64,000 nucleotides of DNA from contig NZ_CP030059.1 in assembly GCF_015291745.1 (NCBI RefSeq), forward strand, positions 4,243,501 to 4,307,500, read 5' to 3'. The translations under genes were made by a program, and so were the position numbers. Positions 41,763 to 50,614 of the stretch are shown piece after piece. Below the pieces are notes generated by a model. It did no database searches. It saw nothing but the letters and a program-made list of their open reading frames with translations, and was not told where the DNA came from. Source of the DNA: Bradyrhizobium sp. CCBAU 53351. GTDB taxonomy: Bacteria > Pseudomonadota > Alphaproteobacteria > Rhizobiales > Xanthobacteraceae. The first letter of the stretch is position 1, and each line of letters opens with the position of its first letter.

Positions 41763-43358
41763 TCAAGCCATGACCAGCGCTGCACCGCGTTCGCCAATCA
41801 TGAGGCTCGTCGCATTCGTATTGGCCGAGGTAATTTGCGGCATCACCGAGGCATCGATCACTCGCAGCCGCTCGACGCCGCGCACACGCAGCTCCGGATC
41901 AAGCACGGCCTGCGCGTCGCGGCCCATGCGACAGGTCCCGACACAGTGAAATACCGTGCCTCCCGTGTTGCGCGCAAAGTCCCACAGCCCGGCATCATCC
42001 CTGGCCGCCTCGCCCGGCACCATCTCGACATCCCAGAGCGGGCGAAACGCCTTCTGCCGATAGATCTCGCGCAGAATCTTCAGGCCCGCAACAATGGTCT
42101 TGCGGTCGATCTCCTCGGCGAAATAGTTCGGCACGATGCGCGGCTGCTCGAACGGATCGGTCGAACTGATCGCAAGCTGTCCGCGCGACTTTCCGTGGCA
42201 CTGCCAGACCGAGGCGGTAAAGCCGGAATAGCTGTGCAGAGGCTCGCCGGGCTTGTCGACCGAAAGCGGCATCACGTTGAACTGCACGTCCGGCCGTCCG
42301 CCGACGGCGTATTCCGTGCAGGCTGCGCCGCCGACCTGCCCCGCCCCTACCGTCAATGGACCGCTGCCCGCCAGCATCCATTGCAGCCCCATCTTCGTTA
42401 GCTCGACGGGATTGCGGACTTGATCGTTGAGCGAAATTCGCTCTTTCAGGCGAACGATCAGCCGGGCCTGATAATGATCCTGAAGATTGGCGCCGACGTC
42501 AGGGGAATCGGCAACGACGGAAATGCCGAGCTTGCGCAGCAGGTCGGCCGGACCAACGCCGGACAACTGGAGGATCTGCGGCGACTGCAGCGCGCCGCCC
42601 GACAGGATGATCTCTCGATCAGCCGCTGCGCTGTGGACCTGCCCTTTGCTGATCCACTCGACGCCGGTCGCGACGCGACCGTTGAAAATGACCCTGCTGA
42701 CCTGCGCCTGGGTAATGATGGTGAGGTTCGGACGACCGGCGACGGGACGCAGAAACGCAGAGGCCGAACTGGTCCGCCAGTGCCGCCCGATGCCGAGCTG
42801 GTAGGTGCCAACGCCGAGCGTCGTAGCGCCGTTGAAGTCGGGATTGCGCGGCAGGCCGAACTGCACGCCGGCCTCGACCCAGGCCTTCGATGCCGGATTA
42901 TCGTTGCGGAGATCGGAGACTTCGAACTCGCCGAGCCCCCCGTGAAACTGGCTCTCGCCGCCTCGGTAGCGTTCGTAGCGCCGAAAATACGGCAGGAGCT
43001 CGCGATAGCTCCAGCCGTCGGCACCGAGGCGTTCCCAATCGTCAAAATCCTCATGCTGGCCCCGAATGAAGATCAGACCGTTGATCGACGAGGAACCACC
43101 CAGCACGCGGCCGCGCGGCCAGACGATGGCGCGACCGCCACTCCCTTCCGAAGGCTCGGTCCTGAACAGGCGCGAGAACCGCTCGTTGTAGATGGTCCGG
43201 TAGTAGCCGACCGGAAGCTTCAGCCAGAAATTCCGATCCGATCCGCCGGCCTCCAGCAGCAGCACGCGGCAGGCCGGATCCGCAGACAATCGGTTCGCGA
43301 CCACGCAGCCGGCCGAGCCCGCGCCGACGATGATGTAGTCATAACCGCGTGCTGGCAT
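41763..43358 (-). CDS. GMC family FAD-dependent oxidoreductase
   Basis: A 531-residue GMC oxidoreductase (glucose-methanol-choline family). The FAD-binding VGAGSAG is at 11-17, GMC signature 1 is WPRGRVLGGSSSINGLIFIRG (about 79-99, read in segments), and signature 2 is the LSGGALQSPQILQLSGVGP region (about 251-269). The C-terminal HCVGTCRMG carries the active-site His, and SANTNATSLMIGERGA ends the FAD domain. It oxidises an alcohol to an aldehyde or ketone. Its start overlaps the stop of the enolase-superfamily gene by one base, so the two act on one pathway. Confidence 0.93.
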   Translation of the reverse strand: MPARGYDYIIVGAGSAGCVVANRLSADPACRVLLLEAGGSDRNFWLKLPVGYYRTIYNERFSRLFRTEPSEGSGGRAIVWPRGRVLGGSSSINGLIFIRGQHEDFDDWERLGADGWSYRELLPYFRRYERYRGGESQFHGGLGEFEVSDLRNDNPASKAWVEAGVQFGLPRNPDFNGATTLGVGTYQLGIGRHWRTSSASAFLRPVAGRPNLTIITQAQVSRVIFNGRVATGVEWISKGQVHSAAADREIILSGGALQSPQILQLSGVGPADLLRKLGISVVADSPDVGANLQDHYQARLIVRLKERISLNDQVRNPVELTKMGLQWMLAGSGPLTVGAGQVGGAACTEYAVGGRPDVQFNVMPLSVDKPGEPLHSYSGFTASVWQCHGKSRGQLAISSTDPFEQPRIVPNYFAEEIDRKTIVAGLKILREIYRQKAFRPLWDVEMVPGEAARDDAGLWDFARNTGGTVFHCVGTCRMGRDAQAVLDPELRVRGVERLRVIDASVMPQITSANTNATSLMIGERGAALVMA

Positions 43359-44485
43359 CAGATCGTCCGGTAATTTTCGATTGAGGCAAGATCGGGCGTG
43401 ATGCCGAGGCCCGCTTCGTCGCCGAGCTCTATCATGCCGTCGCGGACATCGAGCACCGGACCGCAGAACCGGTCACGTAGCGGGTTTTCATTGCAGTCGA
43501 CTTCGAGCAGTCCGTTGCCGCCGACGCCGGCGAGAAGATGCGCAGATGCCAGAAGACCGATGCCGGCGCCGAGATAATGCGGGCAGAACATCTTTCCCGA
43601 CTTGAGGATATCGCGCGCGATGCCCGCGCAAGCCGACAGCCCGCCCCATTTGGCGATGTCCGGCTGGACGACACCGAGCACCGGCTCACGCAGCACCTCG
43701 GCAAAGCCGGCATGGCTCGCGATGTTCTCGCCGGCCGCGAGCGGAAAGCGGATGGCCTCGCGCAATTGCGCCCATTCCTGGCGGGGGCGATCGGCGCGAA
43801 GCGGTTCCTCGAGCCAGGCGAGCGCGAAGTGCTCGAGTTGCGGTGCAAGCTCCAGCGCCTGCGCCAGGCTCCAGCCCTGATTGACGTCGGCAGCGAGCAG
43901 ACCTTCACCCACGAGGCGGCGCAACGCGGCGAGATTGGCGCGGTCGCCTGCCGGATCGAAGCCGATCTTCAGCTTCAGCGCGCGGTATCCGCGGGCCAGA
44001 GCCGCTTCCGCCGTCCGCTCGGACCCGACCGGATTGATGCCGCTGGCGTAGACCCTGATCGTACGCCTCGTCCCGCCGAGCAGCTTCCACAGCGCGACGT
44101 TCCGGCGGCGCGCGTAGAGATCCCAGACGGCCAGATCGATGCCGGCGATCGATTGCGCAAACGGCCCGGGCTCTCCGGATTGCAGCGCGAGCACCGACGT
44201 TCCCTGCGTCAGGTGTTCGAACGCGTCGGACGGCTCACGCGCGTTGAACCCGACGAGGGCCGGTGCCAGCACCTCGTTGACGAGCCGAACACGATGTTCG
44301 GCTCCCGGTGCAGGAAAATTGCACCACACTTCACCCCAGCCGATATTGCCGTCGCCGTCCTCGACGCGGACGAACACGGTGGGCCGATCCTTCATCCGCC
44401 CGAAGGACGTGATGACCGGCGTGATCAGCGGGTAGCGATAGCCAAAGGCCTGGACGCTTCGGAGGGTGAAAGGCGACGATGTCAT
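43358..44485 (-). CDS. Enolase superfamily, mandelate-racemase-type dehydratase/racemase
   Basis: A 375-residue enzyme. The catalytic K-x-K is KLK at 171-173. Metal ligands appear as Asp200 (ADVNQ), Glu226 (EEP) and Glu253 (GEN). Asp276 and His303 give the His-Asp dyad with the 27-residue spacing of mandelate racemase, rather than the Lys-type general base of muconate cycloisomerase. MR-subgroup enzymes abstract the alpha proton of a hydroxy-acid, giving racemisation or dehydration (sugar-acid dehydratases). First gene of its operon, divergent from the Tau/Ssu-like importer. Substrate unknown; an aldonate or hydroxy-acid is likely. Confidence 0.92.
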   Translation of the reverse strand: MTSSPFTLRSVQAFGYRYPLITPVITSFGRMKDRPTVFVRVEDGDGNIGWGEVWCNFPAPGAEHRVRLVNEVLAPALVGFNAREPSDAFEHLTQGTSVLALQSGEPGPFAQSIAGIDLAVWDLYARRRNVALWKLLGGTRRTIRVYASGINPVGSERTAEAALARGYRALKLKIGFDPAGDRANLAALRRLVGEGLLAADVNQGWSLAQALELAPQLEHFALAWLEEPLRADRPRQEWAQLREAIRFPLAAGENIASHAGFAEVLREPVLGVVQPDIAKWGGLSACAGIARDILKSGKMFCPHYLGAGIGLLASAHLLAGVGGNGLLEVDCNENPLRDRFCGPVLDVRDGMIELGDEAGLGITPDLASIENYRTI

Positions 44486-44529
44486 GCGAGAATGCCTGCG
44501 ACGCCTACGACCAAAGGCGCCGCTTGTAT

Positions 44530-44553
44530 GGTCATCCTATTTATAATATGACC
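44530..44553. promoter_or_regulatory. Inverted repeat and TATAAT between divergent operons
   Basis: GGTCAT (44530-44535) and ATGACC (44548-44553) flank a 12-base centre that contains an exact TATAAT (44542-44547). The site lies 38 bases before the importer permease ATG and 45 bases from the enolase-gene ATG, suitable for a GntR-family repressor controlling both directions. Confidence 0.5.
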
Positions 44554-44591
44554 TCTGAAAACATCAACCGCAATCTGGGTGGACGCGTCGA

Positions 44592-45362
44592 ATGAACGGA
44601 GCCGGCCTGAGACGCCTCGGTCTCGGATTGATACCGTGGATCGGTGCAATCCTGCTTTGGTACGCCGTGCGCTGGAGTGGCTTCGTCAACGTCTCGCTGA
44701 TCCCCGCGCCGCACCAGGTCGCCGCCAAGTTCTTCGAGCTTCTGACCAAGGAAGGTCTGTTGATCGACATCTTTGCTTCGACTCGGCGCGTCTTTCTCGG
44801 CGTCGCGCTCGGCATCCTCGTGGCCGTGCCGGTCGGATTTCTGCTGGGCTGGTATCGCCCCGCCCGCACCTTCGCAGATCCCATGATCAACTTCTTTCGT
44901 GCACTGCCGCCGATCGCGCTGATCCCGCTGGTGATCGTCTATTTCGGCGTCGACGAGCTCGCAAAGCTCGTCATCCTGTTCTACGCCTCCTTCTTCTCCG
45001 GCGTGATCGTGATGTATGAGGGCGTGTCGCAGATCACCCCGCTCTACATCCGCGTGGCGCAGACGCTCGGAGCCAACCAGGCGGAGATCTTTCGCAAGGT
45101 CATCATTCCCCTCACCGTCCCGCACATTCTCACGGCGCTGCGCGTGGCATTGGGCGTGGCCTGGGCGACGCTGGTCGCATCCGAGCTGATCGCGGCGCAG
45201 CGCGGGCTCGGCGCCATGATCCAGAATGCCTCGACCTACTTCCTGCTCGACGTCATCTATGTCGGCATCATCTGCATCGGCCTGATCGCGCTGATCATGG
45301 ACTTGATCCTGCGTAAGATCACCGCGCGGCTGTTGGTCTGGCAGGATCGGGCCATCGCATGA
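44592..45362 (+). CDS. ABC transporter permease, nitrate/sulfonate/taurine type (TauC/SsuC-like)
   Basis: A 256-residue permease with five or six spans, and an EAA loop around RVAQTLGANQAEIFRKVIIPLTVPHI (about 156-181). Its length and single-permease organisation fit the TauC/SsuC family. It is the first gene of the plus-strand operon, followed by a four-base overlapping ATPase gene and a binding-protein gene. The divergent GMC/enolase operon suggests it imports the hydroxy-acid-type substrate, not taurine itself. Confidence 0.92.
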   Translation: MNGAGLRRLGLGLIPWIGAILLWYAVRWSGFVNVSLIPAPHQVAAKFFELLTKEGLLIDIFASTRRVFLGVALGILVAVPVGFLLGWYRPARTFADPMINFFRALPPIALIPLVIVYFGVDELAKLVILFYASFFSGVIVMYEGVSQITPLYIRVAQTLGANQAEIFRKVIIPLTVPHILTALRVALGVAWATLVASELIAAQRGLGAMIQNASTYFLLDVIYVGIICIGLIALIMDLILRKITARLLVWQDRAIA

Positions 45363-46168
45363 AAAAGCGCGCGCAGTTCGACAAGGTGTCGCTGTCTTTC
45401 GAGACGCCGAAGGGCCGCCTCTTGGTCGTCGAGGACGTCAGCTACGACATCAACGACGGCGACTTCATCGCGGTGATCGGGCCGTCCGGCTGCGGCAAGA
45501 CCACGATGATGAGCATGCTCGCCGGCTTCCAGAAGCCGACGACCGGCAAGGTCCTGTTCGACGGCCGCCCCGTCGCCGGTCCCGGCCCCGAGCGCGGCGT
45601 CATCTTTCAGGAATATGGCGTCTTCCCCTGGTTGACGGTGAAGCAGAACATCGCTTTCGGCCTGACGCTCAAAGCCAACCATGTCGCGACCGCCGAGCGC
45701 GACGCGATCTGCGATCACTATCTCGGCCTGATGGGCCTGTCTGACTTCGCCAATTCCTACCCGAAACATCTGTCCGGCGGTATGCGGCAGCGGCTGGCGA
45801 TCGCGCGGGCCTATGCCGTGAAACCGCAATTTCTGCTGATGGACGAGCCATTCGGGGCGCTCGACGCCCAAACCCGATCCAACATGCAGAACCTGCTGCT
45901 CAAGGTGCTGGAGACCGAAGGCAAGACCGTCATGCTGATTACCCATTCTGTTGAGGAAGCGATCTACCTCGCTTCCCGCATCGTGGTGGTGACGGCGCGG
46001 CCGGCGCGGATCAAGGAGATCATCGACGTTCCCTTCGCTTACCCGCGCGATGAATCGATCCAGGAACGTCCGGAATTCGCTGAGCTACGCAGTCATATCA
46101 GGCAGCTGGTCATGGACGAATATCGCGCCCAGCAGGCGCAGATGCGTCCGGTCTCATTCTCGGAATAA
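45359..46168 (+). CDS. ABC transporter ATP-binding protein (TauB/SsuB-like)
   Basis: A 269-residue ATPase. Walker A is GPSGCGKTT (about 41-49), the signature is LSGGMRQRLAIARA (about 139-152), Walker B is FLLMDEPFGALD and the H-loop ITHSVEEAIYLASR. It belongs to the nitrate/sulfonate/taurine branch (single ATPase of 250-270 residues without TOBE). Translation overlaps the permease gene (ATGA). The binding protein follows 20 bases later. Confidence 0.93.
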   Translation: MKKRAQFDKVSLSFETPKGRLLVVEDVSYDINDGDFIAVIGPSGCGKTTMMSMLAGFQKPTTGKVLFDGRPVAGPGPERGVIFQEYGVFPWLTVKQNIAFGLTLKANHVATAERDAICDHYLGLMGLSDFANSYPKHLSGGMRQRLAIARAYAVKPQFLLMDEPFGALDAQTRSNMQNLLLKVLETEGKTVMLITHSVEEAIYLASRIVVVTARPARIKEIIDVPFAYPRDESIQERPEFAELRSHIRQLVMDEYRAQQAQMRPVSFSE

Positions 46169-46188
46169 CAAGTAACGGAGGACACATC

Positions 46189-47184
46189 ATGGATCGGCGG
46201 CAATTTCTGACCACGACGGCAGGCCTGGCACTCGGCACTTTCACGGCCGCAGCCCCCGCAATCGCCCAGGCAAAAACTAAGGTTCGCGTTGGCTATCTCC
46301 ACACCGTCGCCGTCGACGGCCAGATCTGGACCGGCATGGACCGCGGCTCCTTCGAAAAGCAGGGCCTCGATCTCGAACTGCGGCAGTTCAACACCGGCCT
46401 CGAAATCTTCCAGGCGCTGATTGGTGGCAGCCTCGACGTGCTGGCAACTGGCGCTGTCCTCTCGAACTTCCCGGCCCGCGGCCAAGGCAAGGTATTTCTG
46501 ATCAACGACATCGAGGTGGCGACGGCGCAGCTCTGGGTTCGCGGCGATCAGGGCATCAAGTCGTTCGCGGATTTGAAGGGCAAGCGCATCGCAACCGCGA
46601 CCGGCACGACGGCGCACGTGTTCCTCGACACCGCGCTCCGGGCCAACAAGGTCGATCCAAAGGAGGTCGAGCTCGTCAACCAGACGATGCCGGCGGCCGT
46701 TACTGCCTTCATCTCCGGCGCCGTGCCTGCCGTGGCGCTCTGGGTACCGTTCAACGTCACGGTCCGCGACAAGGTCCCGGGCGCGACCATGCTTGCCGAT
46801 GCGTCAGCCTATTATCCCAAGGCGGCTATTATCGGCGGCTGGGCTGCGGCGAACGACTATTACGAACCCAACAGGGAGACCCTCGCCAAGCTGATCCGCG
46901 GCTGGGCGGATGCCAACGACTACATCGTCGCGAACAGCAACGAGGCGATGGAGAAGCTGCAGAAGGGTCATTACAGCCAGACGCCATTGTCAGATATCAA
47001 CGAGTCCTTCAAGGCCCAGAAGATGTTCACGTCCAAGGACTGGAAGCGGATGTACTCGGACGGGACCGTCACCAACTGGCTGCAGCAGTCGACGGACTTC
47101 TTCATGGCCAATGCGGGCATCAAGGACTTCACGCCGGCGAGCAAATACTTCGATCCGAGCCTGTATTTGAAGACGATCGCCTAG
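46189..47184 (+). CDS. ABC transporter substrate-binding protein (SsuA/TauA-like, Tat signal)
   Basis: A 331-residue periplasmic protein. MDRRQFLTTTAGLALGTFTAAAPAIAQA is a twin-arginine signal (RRQFL) of about 28 residues. The mature domain (VGYLHTVAVDGQIWTGMDRGSFEKQGLDLELRQF, and a GKRIATATGTTAHVFLDTAL loop) fits the NMT1/SsuA/TauA binding fold. It lies 20 bases after the ATPase with GGAGGACAC before the ATG. It is the last gene of the importer operon. Confidence 0.92.
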   Translation: MDRRQFLTTTAGLALGTFTAAAPAIAQAKTKVRVGYLHTVAVDGQIWTGMDRGSFEKQGLDLELRQFNTGLEIFQALIGGSLDVLATGAVLSNFPARGQGKVFLINDIEVATAQLWVRGDQGIKSFADLKGKRIATATGTTAHVFLDTALRANKVDPKEVELVNQTMPAAVTAFISGAVPAVALWVPFNVTVRDKVPGATMLADASAYYPKAAIIGGWAAANDYYEPNRETLAKLIRGWADANDYIVANSNEAMEKLQKGHYSQTPLSDINESFKAQKMFTSKDWKRMYSDGTVTNWLQQSTDFFMANAGIKDFTPASKYFDPSLYLKTIA

Positions 47185-47482
47185 ATACCAAGGCCCCGAG
47201 AGACTCGGAGTTCGCGCCGGACACGTCACCTGTGCGGCGCGCTCCAATTGTCTTCACTCGGCCGATGATTTGCTGACGTACCAAGCATGTGTTGAGCACC
47301 GAAGCGAACACCCGTCCCTTCCGCACGCTCAACTACGCTGCAGCACTCCCCTGTTCAGATCGGCGTAGATTGCCGCTCCAAACAGGCTAAGCTGGTCTCA
47401 TAGGTCAACTGGTCGCAGTCTTTTGGAGGGCGAGACGTTCCCAAGGCTACGCCAAGCTGCGCGATAGCTGGCATCAAGCCCC
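47185..47482. other. Intergenic gap
   Basis: I see no gene in these 298 bases. A weak hairpin (CCGAG 47196-47200 / CTCGG 47204-47208) just after the importer operon may be part of a terminator. Composition drops toward AT near the end, at the border of the accessory region. Confidence 0.35.
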
Positions 47483-47755
47483 TCATTCATTCGCCTTGCG
47501 GCGCTCGTTACAACAACCGGACTTATTGAGACCAAGTAGCACAGGCACGAGCTTTGCCTCTGCGAAGCTACGACGACCGCTCGCGGTCCGGGCTGGACTA
47601 CGCGACCTGCCCGCCTTCCGCAGCTCGCGCTGGCGATTTTCCTCCCGACTCACCCATTCTCTGAGCTCCTCAAGCTCCGCGAGTTCGGTGACAAGCGCTT
47701 CGAGACGATGTCGAAGCAGAGCCCGGGGATCGCCGGCTTGAACGGGGCTATTCAT
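47483..47755 (-). CDS. Small hypothetical coiled-coil protein
   Basis: A 90-residue frame from ATG 47755 behind a strong AGGAGG. Residues 10-45 (LLRHRLEALVTELAELEELREWVSREEN in segments) show heptad-like Leu/Ala/Glu spacing, a probable helix or coiled coil. The C-terminus is basic (KAGRSRSPARTASGRR) and could bind nucleic acid. No family recognised. The good ribosome-binding site and codon use are the main support. Confidence 0.6.
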   Translation of the reverse strand: MNSPVQAGDPRALLRHRLEALVTELAELEELREWVSREENRQRELRKAGRSRSPARTASGRRSFAEAKLVPVLLGLNKSGCCNERRKANE

Positions 47756-47993
47756 GACGCGCCTCCTGATCGAGCTCTTAGAACTCGACCACTTTAGGGA
47801 GTCGGGAAAAATATGCAATCCTATTCGCACTAACAGTTGGCATGTTGCGCTCGTAAAAACTGCGGCGGTGCATCAAGAGGCCGCTTTGCTGTCGGGTACG
47901 CTTGCGGCCAACGTCCGGCGCGCCGGCGCCAAGGGCCCAGCATTGCCTCGCCGCCCAGCCGCCCACCGGTGGTGCGCATCGTCGACAAGGCTC

Positions 47994-48509
47994 CTACCGG
48001 CCCGATTGGGTTACACTGGAAATCCGAGTACTGGCTCCGGGGCAGTCCGCCTTGCGCCTTTCCTCGTTCTCTTCGTCGGCGCAATCGACCCCACCATCAG
48101 CGGTTGGAATTCCGGAGCTGCCGCCAGTTGCGAAAGGTCCTTTGCCTCCACCACCGGATCCGCCGCCACCACCGGATCCGCCGCCACCACCGGATCCGCC
48201 ACCATTGCGAGATATCCCTCCGGCGCGAGACGATCCAGTAGAGGGACCGCCCGGCGCTCCGCCACCACCTCCCGATGACCCGCCGCTGGAACTCCCCGGC
48301 CCCGCCGCGGATGGCCGACCATTATCGAAGACCGACGGCCCCCGGTCGTTCTGCGTCACTCCACGCAATCCGCCCGAACTTGCAATGGCTCTGGAAGTCA
48401 GAGATGTGGATAGAAGCAGGGTCATCACTGGGGGTGTCACGGCCGCAAATTTTCCGCAGGTCCTCAAAAACGCCCGCCGGTCGTCGTTTTCGTTGCCGTC
48501 CCGGGTCAC
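47994..48509 (-). CDS. Gly-rich protein with twin-arginine-like N-terminus (paralogue A)
   Basis: A 171-residue protein from GTG 48509 (GAGGAG upstream). The start was fixed by aligning with paralogue B at 51016-51237: both have exactly 10 residues before D-D-R-R. Residues 9-47 read DDRRAFLRTCGKFAAVTPP then a hydrophobic LLLSTSLTSRAIASSGG, a shape like a Tat signal. The rest is low-complexity Gly/Ser, with three tandem 18-bp units (48148-48201) coding Gly5-Ser blocks. There is no catalytic motif. It could be an exported surface or linker protein. Neighbours include a type I secretion system and an RTX-type protein. Confidence 0.65.
   Translation of the reverse strand: MTRDGNENDDRRAFLRTCGKFAAVTPPVMTLLLSTSLTSRAIASSGGLRGVTQNDRGPSVFDNGRPSAAGPGSSSGGSSGGGGGAPGGPSTGSSRAGGISRNGGGSGGGGGSGGGGGSGGGGKGPFATGGSSGIPTADGGVDCADEENEERRKADCPGASTRISSVTQSGR
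48148..48201. repeat. Three tandem 18-bp repeats within paralogue A
   Basis: Units at 48148-48165, 48166-48183 and 48184-48201, nearly identical (CCACCACCGGATCCGCCG), encode Gly5-Ser blocks in the minus-strand gene. Repeat number is likely variable between strains. Confidence 0.7.
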
Positions 48510-48775
48510 GCTACGCACTCCTCGATTTAAATATTTCAACCCACGTTATTATAAATTAAATACCTTTTCAACCAGGAATTTTCTTTACCCGAATGGCGCT
48601 GCCGAACGTGCGCCGCCGTAGGATCGCCGGCAATTTTCGGGCTCGCCGCCTCCACTTTCCGACGCACTCTGTCGCTCCCTCGCGATTTTGAGCCACCCTC
48701 GCGATTTAATATCGCCATGATCATTTTAATGCGATTAAACACAGATGCGATATTTGACTATGTTGGATCATTGCG

Positions 48776-49027
48776 ATGCCACTGCACTTCCATCGGTCCC
48801 TGGGCGACATGGAGATCTGGAGCGCGAGCAGCGACGGCTTCTCGTTCGTCATCAGCTTCGGAAGCCCCGGAGGTCCCGGCTTTCACGGCCGCACCGGCTA
48901 TTTGGCGAGCTGGCGCCCGCTCTACGAGAACCAAGCCGCAATCAAGATTGGCGGCTCGCCGTTGCGAACGCTAGCCGAGGCCGAAGGGGCCTGCCGCACC
49001 GCAATTGGGCATCTGGCACCGCGATAA
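48776..49027 (+). CDS. Small hypothetical protein
   Basis: An 83-residue frame with strong GC3 bias, unlike the overlapping alternative frames, so I believe it is real. The sequence (MEIWSASSDGFSFVISFGSPGGPGFHGRTGYLASWRPL in segments) suggests a small beta-rich domain, with Trp, Gly and Phe in strand-like spacing, then a helix (LRTLAEAEGACRTAIGHL). It resembles short Bradyrhizobium conserved hypotheticals, but I assign no function. The 48510-48775 stretch before it is AT-rich and carries the promoter, with repeated CCCTCGCGATTT (48677 and 48696). Confidence 0.65.
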   Translation: MPLHFHRSLGDMEIWSASSDGFSFVISFGSPGGPGFHGRTGYLASWRPLYENQAAIKIGGSPLRTLAEAEGACRTAIGHLAPR

Positions 49028-49070
49028 GCCCGCCGCTTTGCTCACGCTCCGGAACCGCAAGGCGCTCCCG

Positions 49071-49757
49071 TTAGTCCTCGACCGGATTCTGCTGCAACAG
49101 AGCACGAGGATTGAGCTCACCCGACGGTGCGTGCGGCTCGCTCCGCGAAATCGCCAATGCCGCGAGCAGTGTACGGTTGCTCACATCCAGCTTCTGGAAA
49201 ATGTGATGGAGGTGGACCTTGATCGTCCCGTCGACAAGATTCAGCCGACGCCCAATCGCTTTATTCGATAGACCCTCCGACACGAGCCGCACGATCTGAC
49301 GCTCCCGACCCGTGAGTAGCGTCAGAGCCTGATCACCGGCGCGGGGCTCCTCGCTGGCCCGCTCGACGCTCGGCGAGACAGCTGCTTGGTTCTGCGTAGC
49401 CTCCCGCAGGGTCGCGACCAGCATCTCCGGATCCGCGTCCTTCGGAAGGACGATGCAGGCGCCGTCCAGGGCAAGCCTTTGTAAGTCACGGTCGCTCGTG
49501 GTAGCGGCGAAGAAGATGATCGGCAGGCCTGGGCTCACAGCGCTTGCGGGAGCGAGGATCTGCTGCGGACTGACGTCGGGCAGTGCAGCGTCGACAAGCG
49601 CGATGTCCGGCAGAAGAAATCGGATGGCCTCGATGCAGCTCGCACCATCGCTGCAAGACGCGACAACCGTGAAATCACGGTGCATCGCAAGAACGCTCTT
49701 GATGCCTTGCAAGACGATCGGATGTCGATCCGCAATGACAATTCTGATGCGGCGCAT
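49071..49757 (-). CDS. NarL/FixJ-type response regulator (REC + LuxR HTH)
   Basis: A 228-residue regulator. The receiver (about 1-118) has the acidic pocket in IVIADRHP, the phospho-acceptor Asp in PDIALVDAALPD (Asp55), the FFAATT threonine and the PKD lysine. The C-terminal LuxR domain (about 150-210) is LLTGRERQIVRLVSEGLSNKAIGRRLNLVDGTIKVHLHHIFQKLDVSNR, matching the DNA-binding pattern. No sensor kinase is adjacent, so it is an orphan regulator within the accessory region. Target genes unknown; the surrounding AT-rich promoters are candidates. Confidence 0.93.
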   Translation of the reverse strand: MRRIRIVIADRHPIVLQGIKSVLAMHRDFTVVASCSDGASCIEAIRFLLPDIALVDAALPDVSPQQILAPASAVSPGLPIIFFAATTSDRDLQRLALDGACIVLPKDADPEMLVATLREATQNQAAVSPSVERASEEPRAGDQALTLLTGRERQIVRLVSEGLSNKAIGRRLNLVDGTIKVHLHHIFQKLDVSNRTLLAALAISRSEPHAPSGELNPRALLQQNPVED

Positions 49758-50614
49758 GTTGCCCCTGCCTATTGCTGATAACCCCCCGTGCAGACGTTTA
49801 TTCCAACGCTCTGTTCGCGAGGATAGCCAGTCCGCTCGACCGTAACGCCGCGCCGTCAGGTCTCGGCCTGCCCGGCAACATCTATGGCGCCACAGTAACT
49901 TGCGCAGCGAATGCGCGCAGCACCGTAAGAATGCGGTGCTTTCCGCAAAACTTCAGCCCGTAAATCCCGCACGTAAGGACCGCGTCTTAGACAACTTGGG
50001 GCAGAATGGACCATGAAATTCTCAGAACATGTCGTCCGTGCGCCAGTTGGTCGCCTGGCATTATTGTCAACATTCAATTAACTTCGTTGGCGTCGTTATT
50101 ACGAATGATATATTGGGGCCTTCACGATTCAAATCTAACATTCGACGAAGTTTTAGCGAAAGCGAGGCCTTCGAAGGCCCCGCTTCTGAAAGGGAGAAAA
50201 GTAATACTATTCATCAAAGCAAAGCTGGGCAAGTAATTGCGAAAATGGCTGCTGCGTCTTTTCACGGCTCGTCGGTCGCAGGGGCATCGTCAGCAATGAG
50301 TAGGTGTTCACATGTATTCTTCGGCTATTTTGCGTCAAACTCATCAAGCCCTGATCATTCGATTCACTGAATTGCAGAACCTACGTAGTCGCGTGTCGAT
50401 GGCCGAGCAGCGGTTGCTCGCGCCCAGGCGGCGACCCCAGGTGCGGGCGCTTGGAAGGCGATTGCGCATTCGAAGGCACGGGCCCGGCCGGTAACTCCAA
50501 CCGCCCAAGTTGAAATCGGCACAGGCGCGCGCGAGTGGATCGCGCTTGCCGGACCCCCGCTGGACCTGATAATCCCCCTCTGTTTCGGTTCGGGGGCATT
50601 GGGGGACGGCTTCC
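49758..50614. other. AT-rich intergenic stretch with a hairpin
   Basis: This 857-base gap shows no frame with convincing codon bias. It contains a 14-bp perfect palindrome GGCCTTCGAAGGCC (50166-50179) extended by GCG/CGC arms (50162-50164 / 50181-50183), a good terminator-like hairpin. The surrounding 50050-50160 stretch is AT-rich. Confidence 0.5.

Noticed and set aside
47185..47482. Possible tRNA or attachment site at the border of the accessory region
   Set aside because: No cloverleaf arms, no direct repeat pair and no integrase were found in the window, so I cannot claim a mobile island.
48148..48201. Possible CRISPR-like array
   Set aside because: The repeats are contiguous 18-bp coding units without spacers, and no cas gene is present.
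50006..50370. Two overlapping small plus-strand frames in the AT-rich gap
   Set aside because: Weak codon bias, no ribosome-binding site and no homology pattern; the region is better explained as regulatory DNA.
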